Source: JABWBD01 sp040768665 | Lineage (GTDB): Bacteria > Planctomycetota > Planctomycetia > Pirellulales > Thermoguttaceae | Length of the DNA stretch: 64,000 nucleotides | Reading direction: 5' to 3' | Assembly (NCBI GenBank): GCA_040768665.1 | Contig: JAXGMN010000008.1 | Coordinates: 310,001-374,000 of the forward strand | In this document: in pieces, positions 44,803 to 54,515 of the stretch | Position numbering within the stretch: position 1 is the stretch's first letter | How the letters are laid out: the number at the start of each line of letters is the position of its first letter | Program-made: the position numbers and the translations under genes | The notes under the pieces: model-generated | Database searches by the model: none | Seen by the model: the letters and a program-made list of their open reading frames with translations, nothing else | Told to the model about the DNA's origin: nothing

Positions 44803-47800
44803 ACTCAACACGAAAAACCTGCACGGACTGTGGGGCGGAACTGGCGGACGACGCGGTGCGGGGCCTGTGCCCACGCTGTTTACTGCAGGCCGGCCTCGGC
44901 AGCCAAACGGATCCGGACGCGACCGTTTCGGCGGCTGGCGGAAGCCAGCGCCGGCGGACGCTGCCGGAAATCGGTGGGCAGTGCGGCCCGTATCGCATCG
45001 TCCGGCTGCTGGGCCGCGGCGGAATGGGTGTGGTCTACGAAGCCGAGGAGCAGGAAACGTCGCGGCGCGTTGCACTGAAGGTCCTTGGCCGGCAATTCGA
45101 TTCGCCTTCCGACCGTGCCCGGTTCCTTCGCGAAGGGCGACTGGCTGCCTCGATCAACCATCCCAACAGCGTCTACGTCTACGGCACGGAGGAAATCGAC
45201 GGCACGCCGACGATCGCCATGGAACTGGTGGCCGGTGGCACACTCCAGGAGCGGGTAAAGAAACAGGGCCCCATGCCCGTCCCCGTCGCGGTGGACGCGA
45301 TGCTTCAGATCATCACCGGGCTGGAAGCGGCACAGGCGATCGGCATCCTGCACCGCGACATCAAGCCGGGAAACTGCTTCGAGGACACCGACGGCACGAT
45401 CAAGATCGGCGACTTCGGCCTCTCGATATCTACGTCGGCCCGCGCGGAAACCAATATCACCGCCGAAGGCGCCATGGTGGGCACTCCGGCGTTCTGCTCG
45501 CCGGAGCAGCTCCGCGCCGACGATTTGAATGTGCGTTCCGATATGTATTCGGTGGGCGCGACGCTCTTCTACCTGCTGACCGGCCGTGTGCCGTTCGAGG
45601 GGCACAACCTCGCCCAACTGACCGCCAGCGTGATCGAGAAGCCGGCGCCGTCGCCCCGCGACTTGCGCAAGGAAATCCCCAAGGGGTTGGCTCGCATCAT
45701 CCAGCGCTGCCTTGCGAAACAGCCGGCCGACCGGTTCCGAAGCTACGCTGAGCTGCGCGAGTCGCTGGTCTCTTATGGCTCGACCGCGGCTACACCCGCG
45801 ACGTTGAGCCTCCGCTTCGTGGCGGGCGTGTTGGACCAGTTCACCCTCGGGCTGGTCAACACCCTGATCGTCCTCGTCTGGTTTGGAACGCCCTGGGGCT
45901 GGCTGAATGCCACGTATGAGCTTTCACCGGAGGCGCTGGCCTTCCTGCTCGCCGGCCTCGTCGCCTCAGTTCTCTACTATGCCATTCTCGAAGGTTGCTG
46001 GGGCGCCACCCTCGGCAAGGCCATCTGCCGTCTGCGCGTCGTGAGGCCGGACAAGAGTCCGCCGGGCTTCCTTCGGGCGTTGCTGCGAGCGGTGCTCTAC
46101 GTCGTGCTGCCGGCCTTGCCTTTCTGGATCATTTACGGCGGCGACCCGAAGTCCTTCTTCCGGTCCTCGTTTGTCGTTCAGCAGTTGATGGGATTCTCGT
46201 CCTACGTCGTGCTGGCACTGCTGTTCTCCACGGCGCGCCGGCGAAACGGTTATGCCTCCGTGCACGACCTTGTCACCAGCACGCGGGTAATTTCCCGGGC
46301 GGCACTCCAGGCGCGCCCCGCGCTTGCGACGAGCGAGACACCGCCGCCCGCCGTCGAGACCCAACCTACCGTCGGGCCGTATCACATCTTGGAGACACTC
46401 CAATCCAGCGCCGCTGGGCAGTGGCTGCTGGGCTACGACTTGCGCCTGCTCCGCAAGGTGTGGATCCGCACCGTGGCACCCGGTACGCCACCGCTGCCGG
46501 CACCGTGGACCCATATCGGGCGCGTGGGTCGATTGCGTTGGCTCGCCGGACGGCGCTCCTCAGAGGAGAACTGGGATGTGTTTGAAGGAGTCAGCGGCAC
46601 GCCGTTTTTGCATCTCGTCGCCAGTCGGCAGCCGTGGAGTCGCGTGCGGTTTTGGCTCGATGACTTGGCGAAAGAAATCAACGCGGCGGAGAAGGACGGC
46701 ACACTTCCCGCGGTGTTGACGCTGGATCGTATCTGGATCACCGGCGAAGGGCGCGCCAAGCTGCTCGACTTCCCCGCACCCGGCCTTGCGAGCGAGCAGG
46801 CGGACAGGGATCTTCATCCGGAAAAACCGCAAGGGGCCGCCGCACAAGAGTCCCCCGGCTCGCGCGGGATTTCGTCTGCCGAGCTGCCCCTGGCAGACAC
46901 GGGAAGAACACAACGCTTTCTCGCCCAGGTCGCCGTTTCTGCCTTGGAAGGTCGGATCGACACTGCGGCGACCCCCGCGGCCGAACCGGCAGTTCCTATG
47001 CCGTTGGAGGCCCGCAACTTTCTGCGGCGCTTGCCGGAACTCTCCGGCGCGGCGGCGGCTGCCGACGCGCTCCAGCCGCTTTTGCGGCGACTAGCCACGG
47101 TTTCGCAGTTGCGGCGCGCGGCCGTAGTCGCCGGCTGCGGAGTTTTCCCTGTGCTGATGAGTGGCTTCATGATTTTCGGCATGGCCGCCATTCAAAAAAC
47201 CCAGCCGGACATCATGGAACTCTCCCTCCTGCTCAAGCTGCGTCAAGCGAAGTCCCCGGCCATGGAAAGCAGGGGCGGGGCGAAGGCTGCGGCACGGGAC
47301 GAGAAAACCGTCACCGACCGCCAGCTTGCCATCTTCATCGCGAGCCACTACAGGGCGGCGATCGCCGATCCAGACTCCTGGAACAGCTCCCTTTCGTTGT
47401 CGTTGATTCGAGGCGATGAGCGGCGGTTCGCCGAACGGAGCGTTGCCGAGCATCCCGAGCCGACGAGCGAAGAAATCGCCGATGCCGAGGCAGCGGTGAC
47501 TCCTTGGCTGAGCAACTTGGAGGTCCACCGGCTCCGCCCGTTCTCGATAATGACTGCGTTGCTGATGGTGTATGTCTCCATACCGGCACTCATTACCGCA
47601 CTGTTGTTCCGCGGAGGCCTGCTGTTGCGCATGGCGGGAATTACGTTCGTTCGCCGTGACGGCAAGCCGGCCTCGCGCCTGCGTGTGTTCTGGCGGGGCC
47701 TGGTGGCGTGGAGTCCTTTATGGTTGGGGCTACTCGGCATCGTGCTGATCTCCTCGCTCGTTGCTGCGAAGACGTTGGGTGAGTGGCCGTTTGCTCTGAT

Positions 47801-47897
47801 CAACGGAGTGGCTCTCGCGCTGGCGATCCTCTCCATGGTCCTCCCGGAGCGCGGCCTTCCGGACCTCTTCGCGGGAACCTGGCCCGTGCCGCGGTAA
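44799..47897 (+). CDS. Ser/Thr kinase - RDD - pseudokinase - RDD membrane protein
   Basis: A 1032-residue protein starting at GTG 44799 inside the LolA stop. A zinc ribbon (CTDCG 8-12, CPRC 24-27) precedes a complete PknB-type kinase: GRGGMG (72-77), Lys94, HRDIKPGN (185-192), DFG (205-207) and GTPAFCSPE. An RDD membrane domain follows (about 332-500). Then comes a second kinase-like region (about 524-665: VGPYHILETLQ, LLRKVWIRTV, LTLDRIWITGEGRAKLLDFP) without a Gly-loop, catalytic Asp or DFG Gly, that is, a pseudokinase. The C-terminus has more membrane helices and a second RDD-like end (GLPDLFAGTWPVPR). The substrate may be the ECF factor upstream; inferred. Confidence 0.9.
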   Translation: MNSTRKTCTDCGAELADDAVRGLCPRCLLQAGLGSQTDPDATVSAAGGSQRRRTLPEIGGQCGPYRIVRLLGRGGMGVVYEAEEQETSRRVALKVLGRQFDSPSDRARFLREGRLAASINHPNSVYVYGTEEIDGTPTIAMELVAGGTLQERVKKQGPMPVPVAVDAMLQIITGLEAAQAIGILHRDIKPGNCFEDTDGTIKIGDFGLSISTSARAETNITAEGAMVGTPAFCSPEQLRADDLNVRSDMYSVGATLFYLLTGRVPFEGHNLAQLTASVIEKPAPSPRDLRKEIPKGLARIIQRCLAKQPADRFRSYAELRESLVSYGSTAATPATLSLRFVAGVLDQFTLGLVNTLIVLVWFGTPWGWLNATYELSPEALAFLLAGLVASVLYYAILEGCWGATLGKAICRLRVVRPDKSPPGFLRALLRAVLYVVLPALPFWIIYGGDPKSFFRSSFVVQQLMGFSSYVVLALLFSTARRRNGYASVHDLVTSTRVISRAALQARPALATSETPPPAVETQPTVGPYHILETLQSSAAGQWLLGYDLRLLRKVWIRTVAPGTPPLPAPWTHIGRVGRLRWLAGRRSSEENWDVFEGVSGTPFLHLVASRQPWSRVRFWLDDLAKEINAAEKDGTLPAVLTLDRIWITGEGRAKLLDFPAPGLASEQADRDLHPEKPQGAAAQESPGSRGISSAELPLADTGRTQRFLAQVAVSALEGRIDTAATPAAEPAVPMPLEARNFLRRLPELSGAAAAADALQPLLRRLATVSQLRRAAVVAGCGVFPVLMSGFMIFGMAAIQKTQPDIMELSLLLKLRQAKSPAMESRGGAKAAARDEKTVTDRQLAIFIASHYRAAIADPDSWNSSLSLSLIRGDERRFAERSVAEHPEPTSEEIADAEAAVTPWLSNLEVHRLRPFSIMTALLMVYVSIPALITALLFRGGLLLRMAGITFVRRDGKPASRLRVFWRGLVAWSPLWLGLLGIVLISSLVAAKTLGEWPFALINGVALALAILSMVLPERGLPDLFAGTWPVPR

Positions 47898-47900
47898 ATC

Positions 47901-48049
47901 CTCAAACTGTAAACGCCACCACCGCGGTCTATCCCGGTGGGACGATGTTTGGCAACTACAAACGCCAAGAACCGCCTACAGGATCGCGGTTTGTAGTTGC
48001 TAAACATCGCCCCACCGACGCGGGGTCGGTGGTGGCGGTTATTGTTTGA
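47901..48049. repeat. Long palindromic element, 'CTCAAACTGTAAACGCCACCACC' family
   Basis: A 149-bp element whose left arm starts CTCAAACTGTAAACGCCACC and whose right arm is its near complement. Inside lie a second pair (GATGTTTGGCAACTACAAAC with GTTTGTAGTTGCTAAACATC) and GGTGGG/CCCACC pairs, so almost the whole element can fold on itself. Related copies: 62211-62434 (two arms) and 42123-42162 (one arm). It lies right after the kinase gene stop. Confidence 0.8.
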
Positions 48050-48188
48050 AAAACTCGAACGTTCTCCCGTTTCGCACGAAAGCATGAGCCGGACACGGTA
48101 CTGTCGATCAGTATTGTGCTTTACGTCGGCCCGGGTTCGAATGTCCCTGTCTACTCGGTTCGCTTGTCCTGTCAATGAGGCAACGGAA

Positions 48189-49796
48189 ATGATGCACCGA
48201 TATTTGGCCGGCTTTGCGTTGGCATCGACTCTTGCAGCATGGGCCTGCGCGGCCTCGGATCCGGCGGATTCTCAAGTCGGCACGGCCTTTGGAACCGATC
48301 TGAACCGAACGGCCGACTGGGCGGTGCTGCAACTGGCGGCCGACGTCAAAGACGACGGCGGCACGGCTTTCAAGGGCCCTGCCTGGGTCGAGGCCCTGTT
48401 CAAGAGCTTCGATCACGCCCCCGCCAACCGGCTCCGCCTGGTCGATTCCTCGCTGATGCCCGGGCCGTTACCGCCGGTGGTCAAAGTCGCGGTCGAGTAC
48501 GACTACCTGGATCCGCAGGGCGATCGGAGGACCGGCAAGGCGAGACTCTACTTGCCGTCGGCCGCCCGGGATGCGAAAGCGAAGGTCCCGTTGCACTACT
48601 GCGCCGGCTATGAAGTGAACGACGGCGCGGCGGTGCCGCTTGTCCGGCAGGGATTCGCCGTGGCGACGCCCGCCGCCCTGGAGGCCAACCCGCTGGTGCG
48701 GACAGCCAACCCCGACGTGGCCCTGCTGCACATCGTCCGCTCGCTCCCCTTCGTGGACGACGCCCGGGTCCTGATCGGCGGCGGCAGCGCGGGCGGTTAC
48801 ATCACCTTGCTGCTGGCGGCCGAGACCTTCCCGCTGGCAGGCGCGGCGCCCGCCGTTCCTCCGATCAATTGGGGCTACAATGCGGCGTATTTCCTCCAGC
48901 GCGAGCGGAATTCCGACCGCGCGGCCGCGGATCCCAAGGCCCCCAAGCTCCCCGTTTTCGAGGTGATCGTGCCGATCGTCGAGCAAGCCCTGACGGTCTA
49001 CGGCTCGAACACCGATGATCCGACGTGGTGGCGGCATTCGCCGCTGGCGCACGTGCCGACGATCACGTGCCCGGTCTCGGTAAACTGGTCGACGGCCGAC
49101 ATGCTGGTGCCGATCGACCAGGTCGGCAAGACGTGGGTCCGGCCGTTGGACGCGAAGGCGTTTCCTCCGGGGTTCACGATGGACCCTCTCAAGCTGACCG
49201 ATTCGCCGGAAGGCCGCCTCCGGCTGGTCGACGTCCTGCCCGAGGAAGACTACGAAGTCTTCGTCATCCCCGAGGAGACGATCAAACGTCGGATGTCGGA
49301 AGCCAAGAGCGGCAAACCGGCCTTCGAGTTGCCCGTGAGCCGCGACAAACAATGGTCGATCGCGATCCTCGACGAGGGTTCGCCCGAGCCGCAGTTGGGC
49401 CACGCCAAGTACGCCTGCCCGTGGTCGCGCAGCGATTTCTTCGCCCACGTGCTCACGGGCAAGATTCCCGCCGGCCAGCTCACCCTGCCGAAGCTGCAAA
49501 GGCTGATGGATCGCTACGCCGGCAAGGAGTGGCTGCCGGCTGGGCTGAAACACCTCGACTTTCCGGAGAGCGAGCGGGCCGACGTGCTCCGAGGGCTGCG
49601 GACCTACGTATCGGCCGGACCGGAGAACGCCAAGACCCTGGCCGATCTTTACGGCAATTTACCGCCCGCCGGGCAGGTATTGGAACCCGATATTCTTCGG
49701 GAGCTTCTTCCGTCCCGAGTGGATCCTCGTGAAAGGAGCGATGACCGCGACGCAAGGCGGCTGCGCCATCGCTGGACTCCGGGCGAGCGGCAGTAG
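48189..49796 (+). CDS. Secreted alpha/beta hydrolase (esterase/peptidase-like)
   Basis: A 535-residue exported hydrolase. A signal peptide (YLAGFALASTLAAWACAA) is followed by a hydrolase fold with the nucleophile elbow GGGSAGG (Ser near 200) and later HVPTITCPVSVNWSTADMLV, which could hold the acidic residue. The C-terminal about 200 residues are a helical extension (LPKLQRLMDRYAGKEWLPAG). The start is taken at the first of two adjacent Met codons (48189); GAGG lies about 10 bases upstream. The last residues are basic and out of style, so the true stop may have drifted. Substrate unknown. Confidence 0.8.
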   Translation: MMHRYLAGFALASTLAAWACAASDPADSQVGTAFGTDLNRTADWAVLQLAADVKDDGGTAFKGPAWVEALFKSFDHAPANRLRLVDSSLMPGPLPPVVKVAVEYDYLDPQGDRRTGKARLYLPSAARDAKAKVPLHYCAGYEVNDGAAVPLVRQGFAVATPAALEANPLVRTANPDVALLHIVRSLPFVDDARVLIGGGSAGGYITLLLAAETFPLAGAAPAVPPINWGYNAAYFLQRERNSDRAAADPKAPKLPVFEVIVPIVEQALTVYGSNTDDPTWWRHSPLAHVPTITCPVSVNWSTADMLVPIDQVGKTWVRPLDAKAFPPGFTMDPLKLTDSPEGRLRLVDVLPEEDYEVFVIPEETIKRRMSEAKSGKPAFELPVSRDKQWSIAILDEGSPEPQLGHAKYACPWSRSDFFAHVLTGKIPAGQLTLPKLQRLMDRYAGKEWLPAGLKHLDFPESERADVLRGLRTYVSAGPENAKTLADLYGNLPPAGQVLEPDILRELLPSRVDPRERSDDRDARRLRHRWTPGERQ

Positions 49797-49909
49797 CCCA
49801 TCGGAGCACATTCGTCAAGCACGGGCTGCCTGCCCTGCCGAGCACCGGCGCGAGCGGCAGCAAGCATCTTCTGGCAATCCGGAACCGGTTGTGCACCTGC
49901 GCGGTCCGA

Positions 49910-50320
49910 TCACCCATCAAGAAACCGGGACCACAGTTCCGCCGTTGGCACAACGCAACTCTCCCGTTTGCCGAACCAGCGATACCGGTTGCGTGCGATC
50001 ACGTCGTAGGCAGAATCTCGAAGCCGCCGCGGAACGATGCGAAGAATGCGGAGGATTCGCCAAGGCAGCCGCAGATGTTGCGAGAGCGCCAGAGCAGCAT
50101 CGCTCCGAACATGGGCCGTGCCGCCCTCGACGAAGATGAAGGTGGCAAGGCTATCGGGGTCAATCGCGAATTCACGCAGCAATTCTCGCCCCGCTGCCGA
50201 CTGCGCCGCGGCGAACTGGATCAGGTGGTCGCGCTCGTGGGCGAGAATGAAACGAACCGAGTAGGCGCACAGGTTGCATACCCCATCAAATACGACAAAA
50301 CATCTCGCGTCCGTCGTCAT
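49910..50320 (-). CDS. DCC family (DUF393) thiol-disulfide oxidoreductase-like protein
   Basis: A 136-residue DUF393 protein named for the DxxCxxC motif, here DGVCNLC (13-19), preceded by a beta-strand (CFVVFDG). The second half (LPWRILRILRIVPRRLRDSAYDVIARNRYRWFG) is the conserved helical part with the terminal WFGK motif. Length matches the family. It lies 39 bases downstream of a truncated epimerase on the same strand. Redox or heme/quinone-linked roles have been proposed for the family; no substrate is known. Confidence 0.9.
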   Translation of the reverse strand: MTTDARCFVVFDGVCNLCAYSVRFILAHERDHLIQFAAAQSAAGRELLREFAIDPDSLATFIFVEGGTAHVRSDAALALSQHLRLPWRILRILRIVPRRLRDSAYDVIARNRYRWFGKRESCVVPTAELWSRFLDG

Positions 50321-50359
50321 GTTTGCCTCGTAACGCCCTGCCGAGCACCAGGGCGGCGT

Positions 50360-50761
50360 TCAGCCGCGAGGCTCCGAGTCGCCATAGCGGTGCGCTGTCG
50401 CCATTTGGACCCAGACCGGCGGCGGCGATTGGACTTGCCGAACCGCCCGGCCGAGCACCTCGGTCGCCTCCACCCGCGACCGGAGTATTTCATCGCAATG
50501 ATCGGGAGTCTTGACGCAGTCCACCGTTCGGCCAGCGAGGTTGACCAGCGCCGCTGCGCCATCAAGTACACTCACCCAGTCCCCCGGGGTGCGCGCGTCC
50601 CAAGTGACATGCCGCAAACTCAAATTCTCCGCCGGCCGATTGCGTGAAAGCAAGACAACTTCACAGTCGAACCTCCCGAGATAACGCGCGAGATTCAAGC
50701 CGAGAAAGCCCGTACCCCCGGCGATCACGATTCGGCCCGTGACTTCGGTGCTCTTCGACAT
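50360..50761 (-). pseudogene. TIGR01777-type epimerase (SDR), N-terminal fragment
   Basis: A 133-residue frame with the NAD-binding motif GGTGFLG and the family segments [10 protein letters not shown] and [12 protein letters not shown]. Family members are about 300 residues long; here the frame stops after SEPRG, just past the position of the active-site segment, so the substrate half is missing. The DCC gene follows closely. It is most likely a decayed gene cut by a deletion between the two. Confidence 0.75.
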
Positions 50762-50987
50762 GGAACGTCCCATCCCAGTCTGCTATGCGACCTGCTTCGA
50801 CATCACATAATACGCCAACGCACGACTGTATCGCACCCCCTCTCCGTGGCATTCAAGGGGCGGTGCCGGCAAGTCGGTCAGCGTGCTGCTGAAGGCGACA
50901 TCCCGAGACGGCCGCGGCCGCCTTCTCCTTCCTGTGCCCCAGTTCTTCGAAGCTTGACTCGGTGTTTGTGGGAAATTGAATCGCCGA

Positions 50988-53900
50988 TCACCTGTCAGCC
51001 GACGATTCTTCCGCAGGTTTTCCTGCAGACAAAGCACGCTCGACGAAAACGGTCACCGGCGAATTCCTCCCGGCTCGGACCACCAGCGGGTCGCCGAACC
51101 GTCGAGCCTCATCCCCGCGCGGTTCGACGCGGACCACTTCGCCTTTCTTCACCCGGAACCGATAGACCGTCGGCTCGAGGTTCTTGAAAGCGAAGTGACC
51201 TTGATGATCGGTCCGCGTCTCGACGGGAATACCATACTCGACGTTGCGAAAATCCTCCACCCAGGCGGCGACTTCGGTGTCCACCAACGCCTCGCGGGTG
51301 GCGGCATCGATGAGAACCCCGCTCAGATGCAATCCCGGCTTCAATCGAATGGTCAGCGGCCCCGCAACGTCCTGCACGTCCAAACGCCGGCCCCGAAATG
51401 TCTCCGTCGGCCGGACCGTCAGCGAGTAGCGGCCCGGCAGATCCGGATCCACGTGGTCGAAAGCGAACCGCCCCTGCTCATCGGTTGTGACATCGGAATC
51501 GCCATAGCTGGTGCCGTGTGGCGAGCTGTAATCGAACGAGATCCGCGTGCCGGAACCCGGCCGGCCATCCGGGGCGACAACTCGACCGCGGAGTGTCTCT
51601 CCGGCCGCGAACTTCAACTCGAACTCCACCAGCGGATGCTCCACATCGAGCGTCGCGATCTCACTCAGCGCGCGGGCTTCGCTCTCCCGGGCTTTCGCCA
51701 GCACACGATACCGTCCTCTCAGCGGCACCGGTGAGAAAGCAAACCGGCCGTCGCCACGCTCGAGTTGCACCGTCTCCATGAGCGAAAAACGAAGTTCCGG
51801 CGGTTTTTCCACGGTAATCAGGTGAACCGTGCCCTGCTCGGCTGGCTCGCCGTCTGCCCCCAGCACGCGTCCGTAGATCGCCCCCGCCGGAATCGCCGGG
51901 ATGCTCAACCGCAACGGGGCCTCGCCTTCAGAAACCTCGATGCCCGAACGATTGTCAATCCAGTAGCCCAGCAGCTTGTCGCCGTCGTAAAAAAGCTTGC
52001 TTCCTGCCGGAACCTCCATCCGCATTTCCCTACGCTCGATTTCGAAGGTCTTGTCTTCAAAGCCGCGCGGCTTGAGAGCCTCGGCCGTGTAACCGACCCG
52101 CAGTTTTCCCCGTGGCGGAGGACTGCCCTCGGGAAGCTCGAACGCAAGAATCACCGTCCGCTTCGGCCGGTTGGCCAACGCCACGTCTTCCTCCGACGGC
52201 TTGGTCAGGTCGATTTCCAAGTCCTCGATCGACTGCTCGAGGCCGAGTCGCACGATCCGCCCGGGCGGATTGAGTTCGACATAGCCCGGAATGAGATCGA
52301 CGATCTCGAACGTACCTACGCCATCCTGTACGTTCACCGCGGCCCGGAACAGGTCACTGTAAGAAGAGTTGTCCAGCATCCGGATGGGGTTGCGATAGCT
52401 GAAGTACGGCTCCTTGGTGCGGTATTCCCGCGGAAGCTCGTCAAGCTTGCCGATCAGCCGCCCGCGAATCGCAAGCGGAGGCCCGAGCCGAACCACCAGG
52501 TTGTTTTCTCCGGCCGCTACGTCCCGCACCAGCTTAACCCCACGGCCTTCGGCCTCAACATAGACCATGTAGCGGCAGCCGTCGCGGAGCGTGTCCAGGC
52601 GAAATCGCCCCTCCGCATCGCTCACCGCCAGCAAAGGCTTGTCCGCCCAGCCACGGGGATCCTGGCTCACGACCGCATACCCGTTCCGCTGCGCCACATA
52701 CAGCCGTGCCCCGGCAACCGGGCGCTCGTCCTCTTCCGCCACCACGATCCCCGTCGCGGGCCGGGCCGATTCGAGCGGCCACGTCACCACCTCGCCGGGC
52801 TTCAATTTCCACTCGCGGCGCTCGAACTGGTAGCCGCTGCCGCGGGCGTCGATGGTAAGCGGCCAATCGGAGCACCGCTCAAGCGTGACGAGGCCGCTGT
52901 GGTCGCTCGGCAGAAGTTCATTCTCCAGCGGATGCGCATAGCTGTTCCAGCCGCGGTCGTGGGGCATGCGGTAATCGAGGTTCTCAAGCTCCACGCCTTC
53001 GATCGGCTCGCCCTTCGGATCGACGAAGCGCACTTGCGCCGAAAATCCGCGGCGGACCACCAGATCCACGTTCTCGATCGTCTCGCCCGCCTTCGGTTTG
53101 AACGGCCCCGCAATGGCGATGGCAAAGCCGGGCGTATGGACATGGAGATAGAATGTGCCGATTTTGATTTCTTCCGAAAAACGGCCCGCCCCATCCAGAT
53201 CGATCCCCACCGATCCGCTGTATGCCGGCCGCATGAGACCGCCGGCCGCGTGGGCTTTCGGCGGCAGCGGCGAACCATCTTCCATCCGCACCTGCCCCGA
53301 AATGGTGAACTTCCCCTGCGGCTCCGCTTCTGCCCTGGGGCGTGCTCCATAGGCCTGCTCGATCCCATGCATCTTCTCGATGCGTTCGGCCGGCGAGAGA
53401 ATCTCCGCGGCTATGGCCACCGCGACCGTCGTCCCACGCCAAAGCCCGGCCAGAACCACCGGCCCGAGAAGCAGCAGAACGACAAGCCCGGACCACGAGA
53501 CCGGCACTTCCGGCCGATACCCCGGCACGAGCATGCGGCGGACGCGGTCGAGAACCGGCTTTCGCCGGCCGCTCCCCAGCCATGCGACCGCCGGCGTGGC
53601 GGCGACAGGCAATCGCCGGCTCCACTCCGCAAGCGCCCGGCTGTAGCCGATCGGCTCGCCCAGCACCGCCACGGCCATCGCATCGCAGCAGGCCTCGCGC
53701 TCCGCACGCACCTGGCGGCCGATCCACCACACGGCCGGATTGAAAAACAACAGCGATTCAATCGCCATCCCCAACAGATTCAAGAGGTAATCATGTCGGC
53801 GAATATGCGCCAGTTCGTGGGCGAGCACCGCCCGGAGCGAATCCGGCGACAGCCCCGTCAGCATCGACGCCGGTAGCACCACCGTCGGCCAAACAACGCC

Positions 53901-54515
53901 GAGCACCGCCGGACTGGTGCACAACTCCGTCAGCACAACCCTCACCCGGCGGACAATCCGCAACTGCCGGCGGATTTGTTCGGCACAGTCCAAGATTTTC
54001 GGATCCGTAGCGCGCGGTCCGCGCCCAAGCTGCCAGGCATGGGCGACCGAAACAACCGTTCGCAACAGCATGAACGCCACCCCCGCCAGCCAACCGGCCG
54101 CTGCCAGCGGAACCCACGCGGCCGGTCCTCGACCGGCAGACGAAACAGCCGGCCCGTTCGCAACGGAAACCTCGCCCCGCCCATTGGGTTCCCACGGGCG
54201 GATCGCCGGAACACCGATGTCGGCGGTAGCTGCAGATCGATCGGCCTCGCGCGACACGACCGCAACGCCCCCCCTCACCGCCGCTCGGTCCGCCCCGCGG
54301 GCGTTCAGAATAGCCCACGTCGTAAGCCCGCCCAACAGGATTCCCACTTGCCCTCCCAGGGCCAGCAGATACCTAGCGCCCGCTCGCCGCGCGGAGAACC
54401 ATCGCAGCCCGCAGTACACCACCAATCCCAGAACAGCTCCCTGCCAGAGCGTATGCAGCAGGGCAATCACGAGATTCTGCCATGCCGGCTGCGCCAGCGC
54501 CTCGAGCGGGCTCAC
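50988..54515 (-). CDS. BlaR1-like M56 peptidase with repeated carboxypeptidase-regulatory-like domains
   Basis: A 1175-residue membrane protein. The N-terminal about 360 residues are a BlaR1/MecR1-type M56 metallopeptidase: membrane helices (LVIALLHTLWQGAVLGLVVYC and others), the zinc motif HELAH in LAHELAHIRRHDYL, and AEREACCDAMAV with the third ligand. Instead of a penicillin-binding sensor, the extracellular 750 residues form several beta-sandwich modules like carboxypeptidase-regulatory/Cna-B domains (for example ISGQVRMEDGSPL, RGRVVAPDGRPG, LSGVLIDAATREAL). The start is GTG 54515 in a GTGA overlap with the BlaI stop, with AAGGAGAG upstream. It probably cleaves or inactivates its partner repressor on an envelope signal; the ligand is unknown. 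Confidence 0.9.
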   Translation of the reverse strand: MSPLEALAQPAWQNLVIALLHTLWQGAVLGLVVYCGLRWFSARRAGARYLLALGGQVGILLGGLTTWAILNARGADRAAVRGGVAVVSREADRSAATADIGVPAIRPWEPNGRGEVSVANGPAVSSAGRGPAAWVPLAAAGWLAGVAFMLLRTVVSVAHAWQLGRGPRATDPKILDCAEQIRRQLRIVRRVRVVLTELCTSPAVLGVVWPTVVLPASMLTGLSPDSLRAVLAHELAHIRRHDYLLNLLGMAIESLLFFNPAVWWIGRQVRAEREACCDAMAVAVLGEPIGYSRALAEWSRRLPVAATPAVAWLGSGRRKPVLDRVRRMLVPGYRPEVPVSWSGLVVLLLLGPVVLAGLWRGTTVAVAIAAEILSPAERIEKMHGIEQAYGARPRAEAEPQGKFTISGQVRMEDGSPLPPKAHAAGGLMRPAYSGSVGIDLDGAGRFSEEIKIGTFYLHVHTPGFAIAIAGPFKPKAGETIENVDLVVRRGFSAQVRFVDPKGEPIEGVELENLDYRMPHDRGWNSYAHPLENELLPSDHSGLVTLERCSDWPLTIDARGSGYQFERREWKLKPGEVVTWPLESARPATGIVVAEEDERPVAGARLYVAQRNGYAVVSQDPRGWADKPLLAVSDAEGRFRLDTLRDGCRYMVYVEAEGRGVKLVRDVAAGENNLVVRLGPPLAIRGRLIGKLDELPREYRTKEPYFSYRNPIRMLDNSSYSDLFRAAVNVQDGVGTFEIVDLIPGYVELNPPGRIVRLGLEQSIEDLEIDLTKPSEEDVALANRPKRTVILAFELPEGSPPPRGKLRVGYTAEALKPRGFEDKTFEIERREMRMEVPAGSKLFYDGDKLLGYWIDNRSGIEVSEGEAPLRLSIPAIPAGAIYGRVLGADGEPAEQGTVHLITVEKPPELRFSLMETVQLERGDGRFAFSPVPLRGRYRVLAKARESEARALSEIATLDVEHPLVEFELKFAAGETLRGRVVAPDGRPGSGTRISFDYSSPHGTSYGDSDVTTDEQGRFAFDHVDPDLPGRYSLTVRPTETFRGRRLDVQDVAGPLTIRLKPGLHLSGVLIDAATREALVDTEVAAWVEDFRNVEYGIPVETRTDHQGHFAFKNLEPTVYRFRVKKGEVVRVEPRGDEARRFGDPLVVRAGRNSPVTVFVERALSAGKPAEESSADR

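Noticed and set aside
51765..53876. Open frame of about 700 codons on the forward strand
   Set aside because: Antisense to the M56 peptidase; rich in Arg/His/Pro as expected for a shadow frame.
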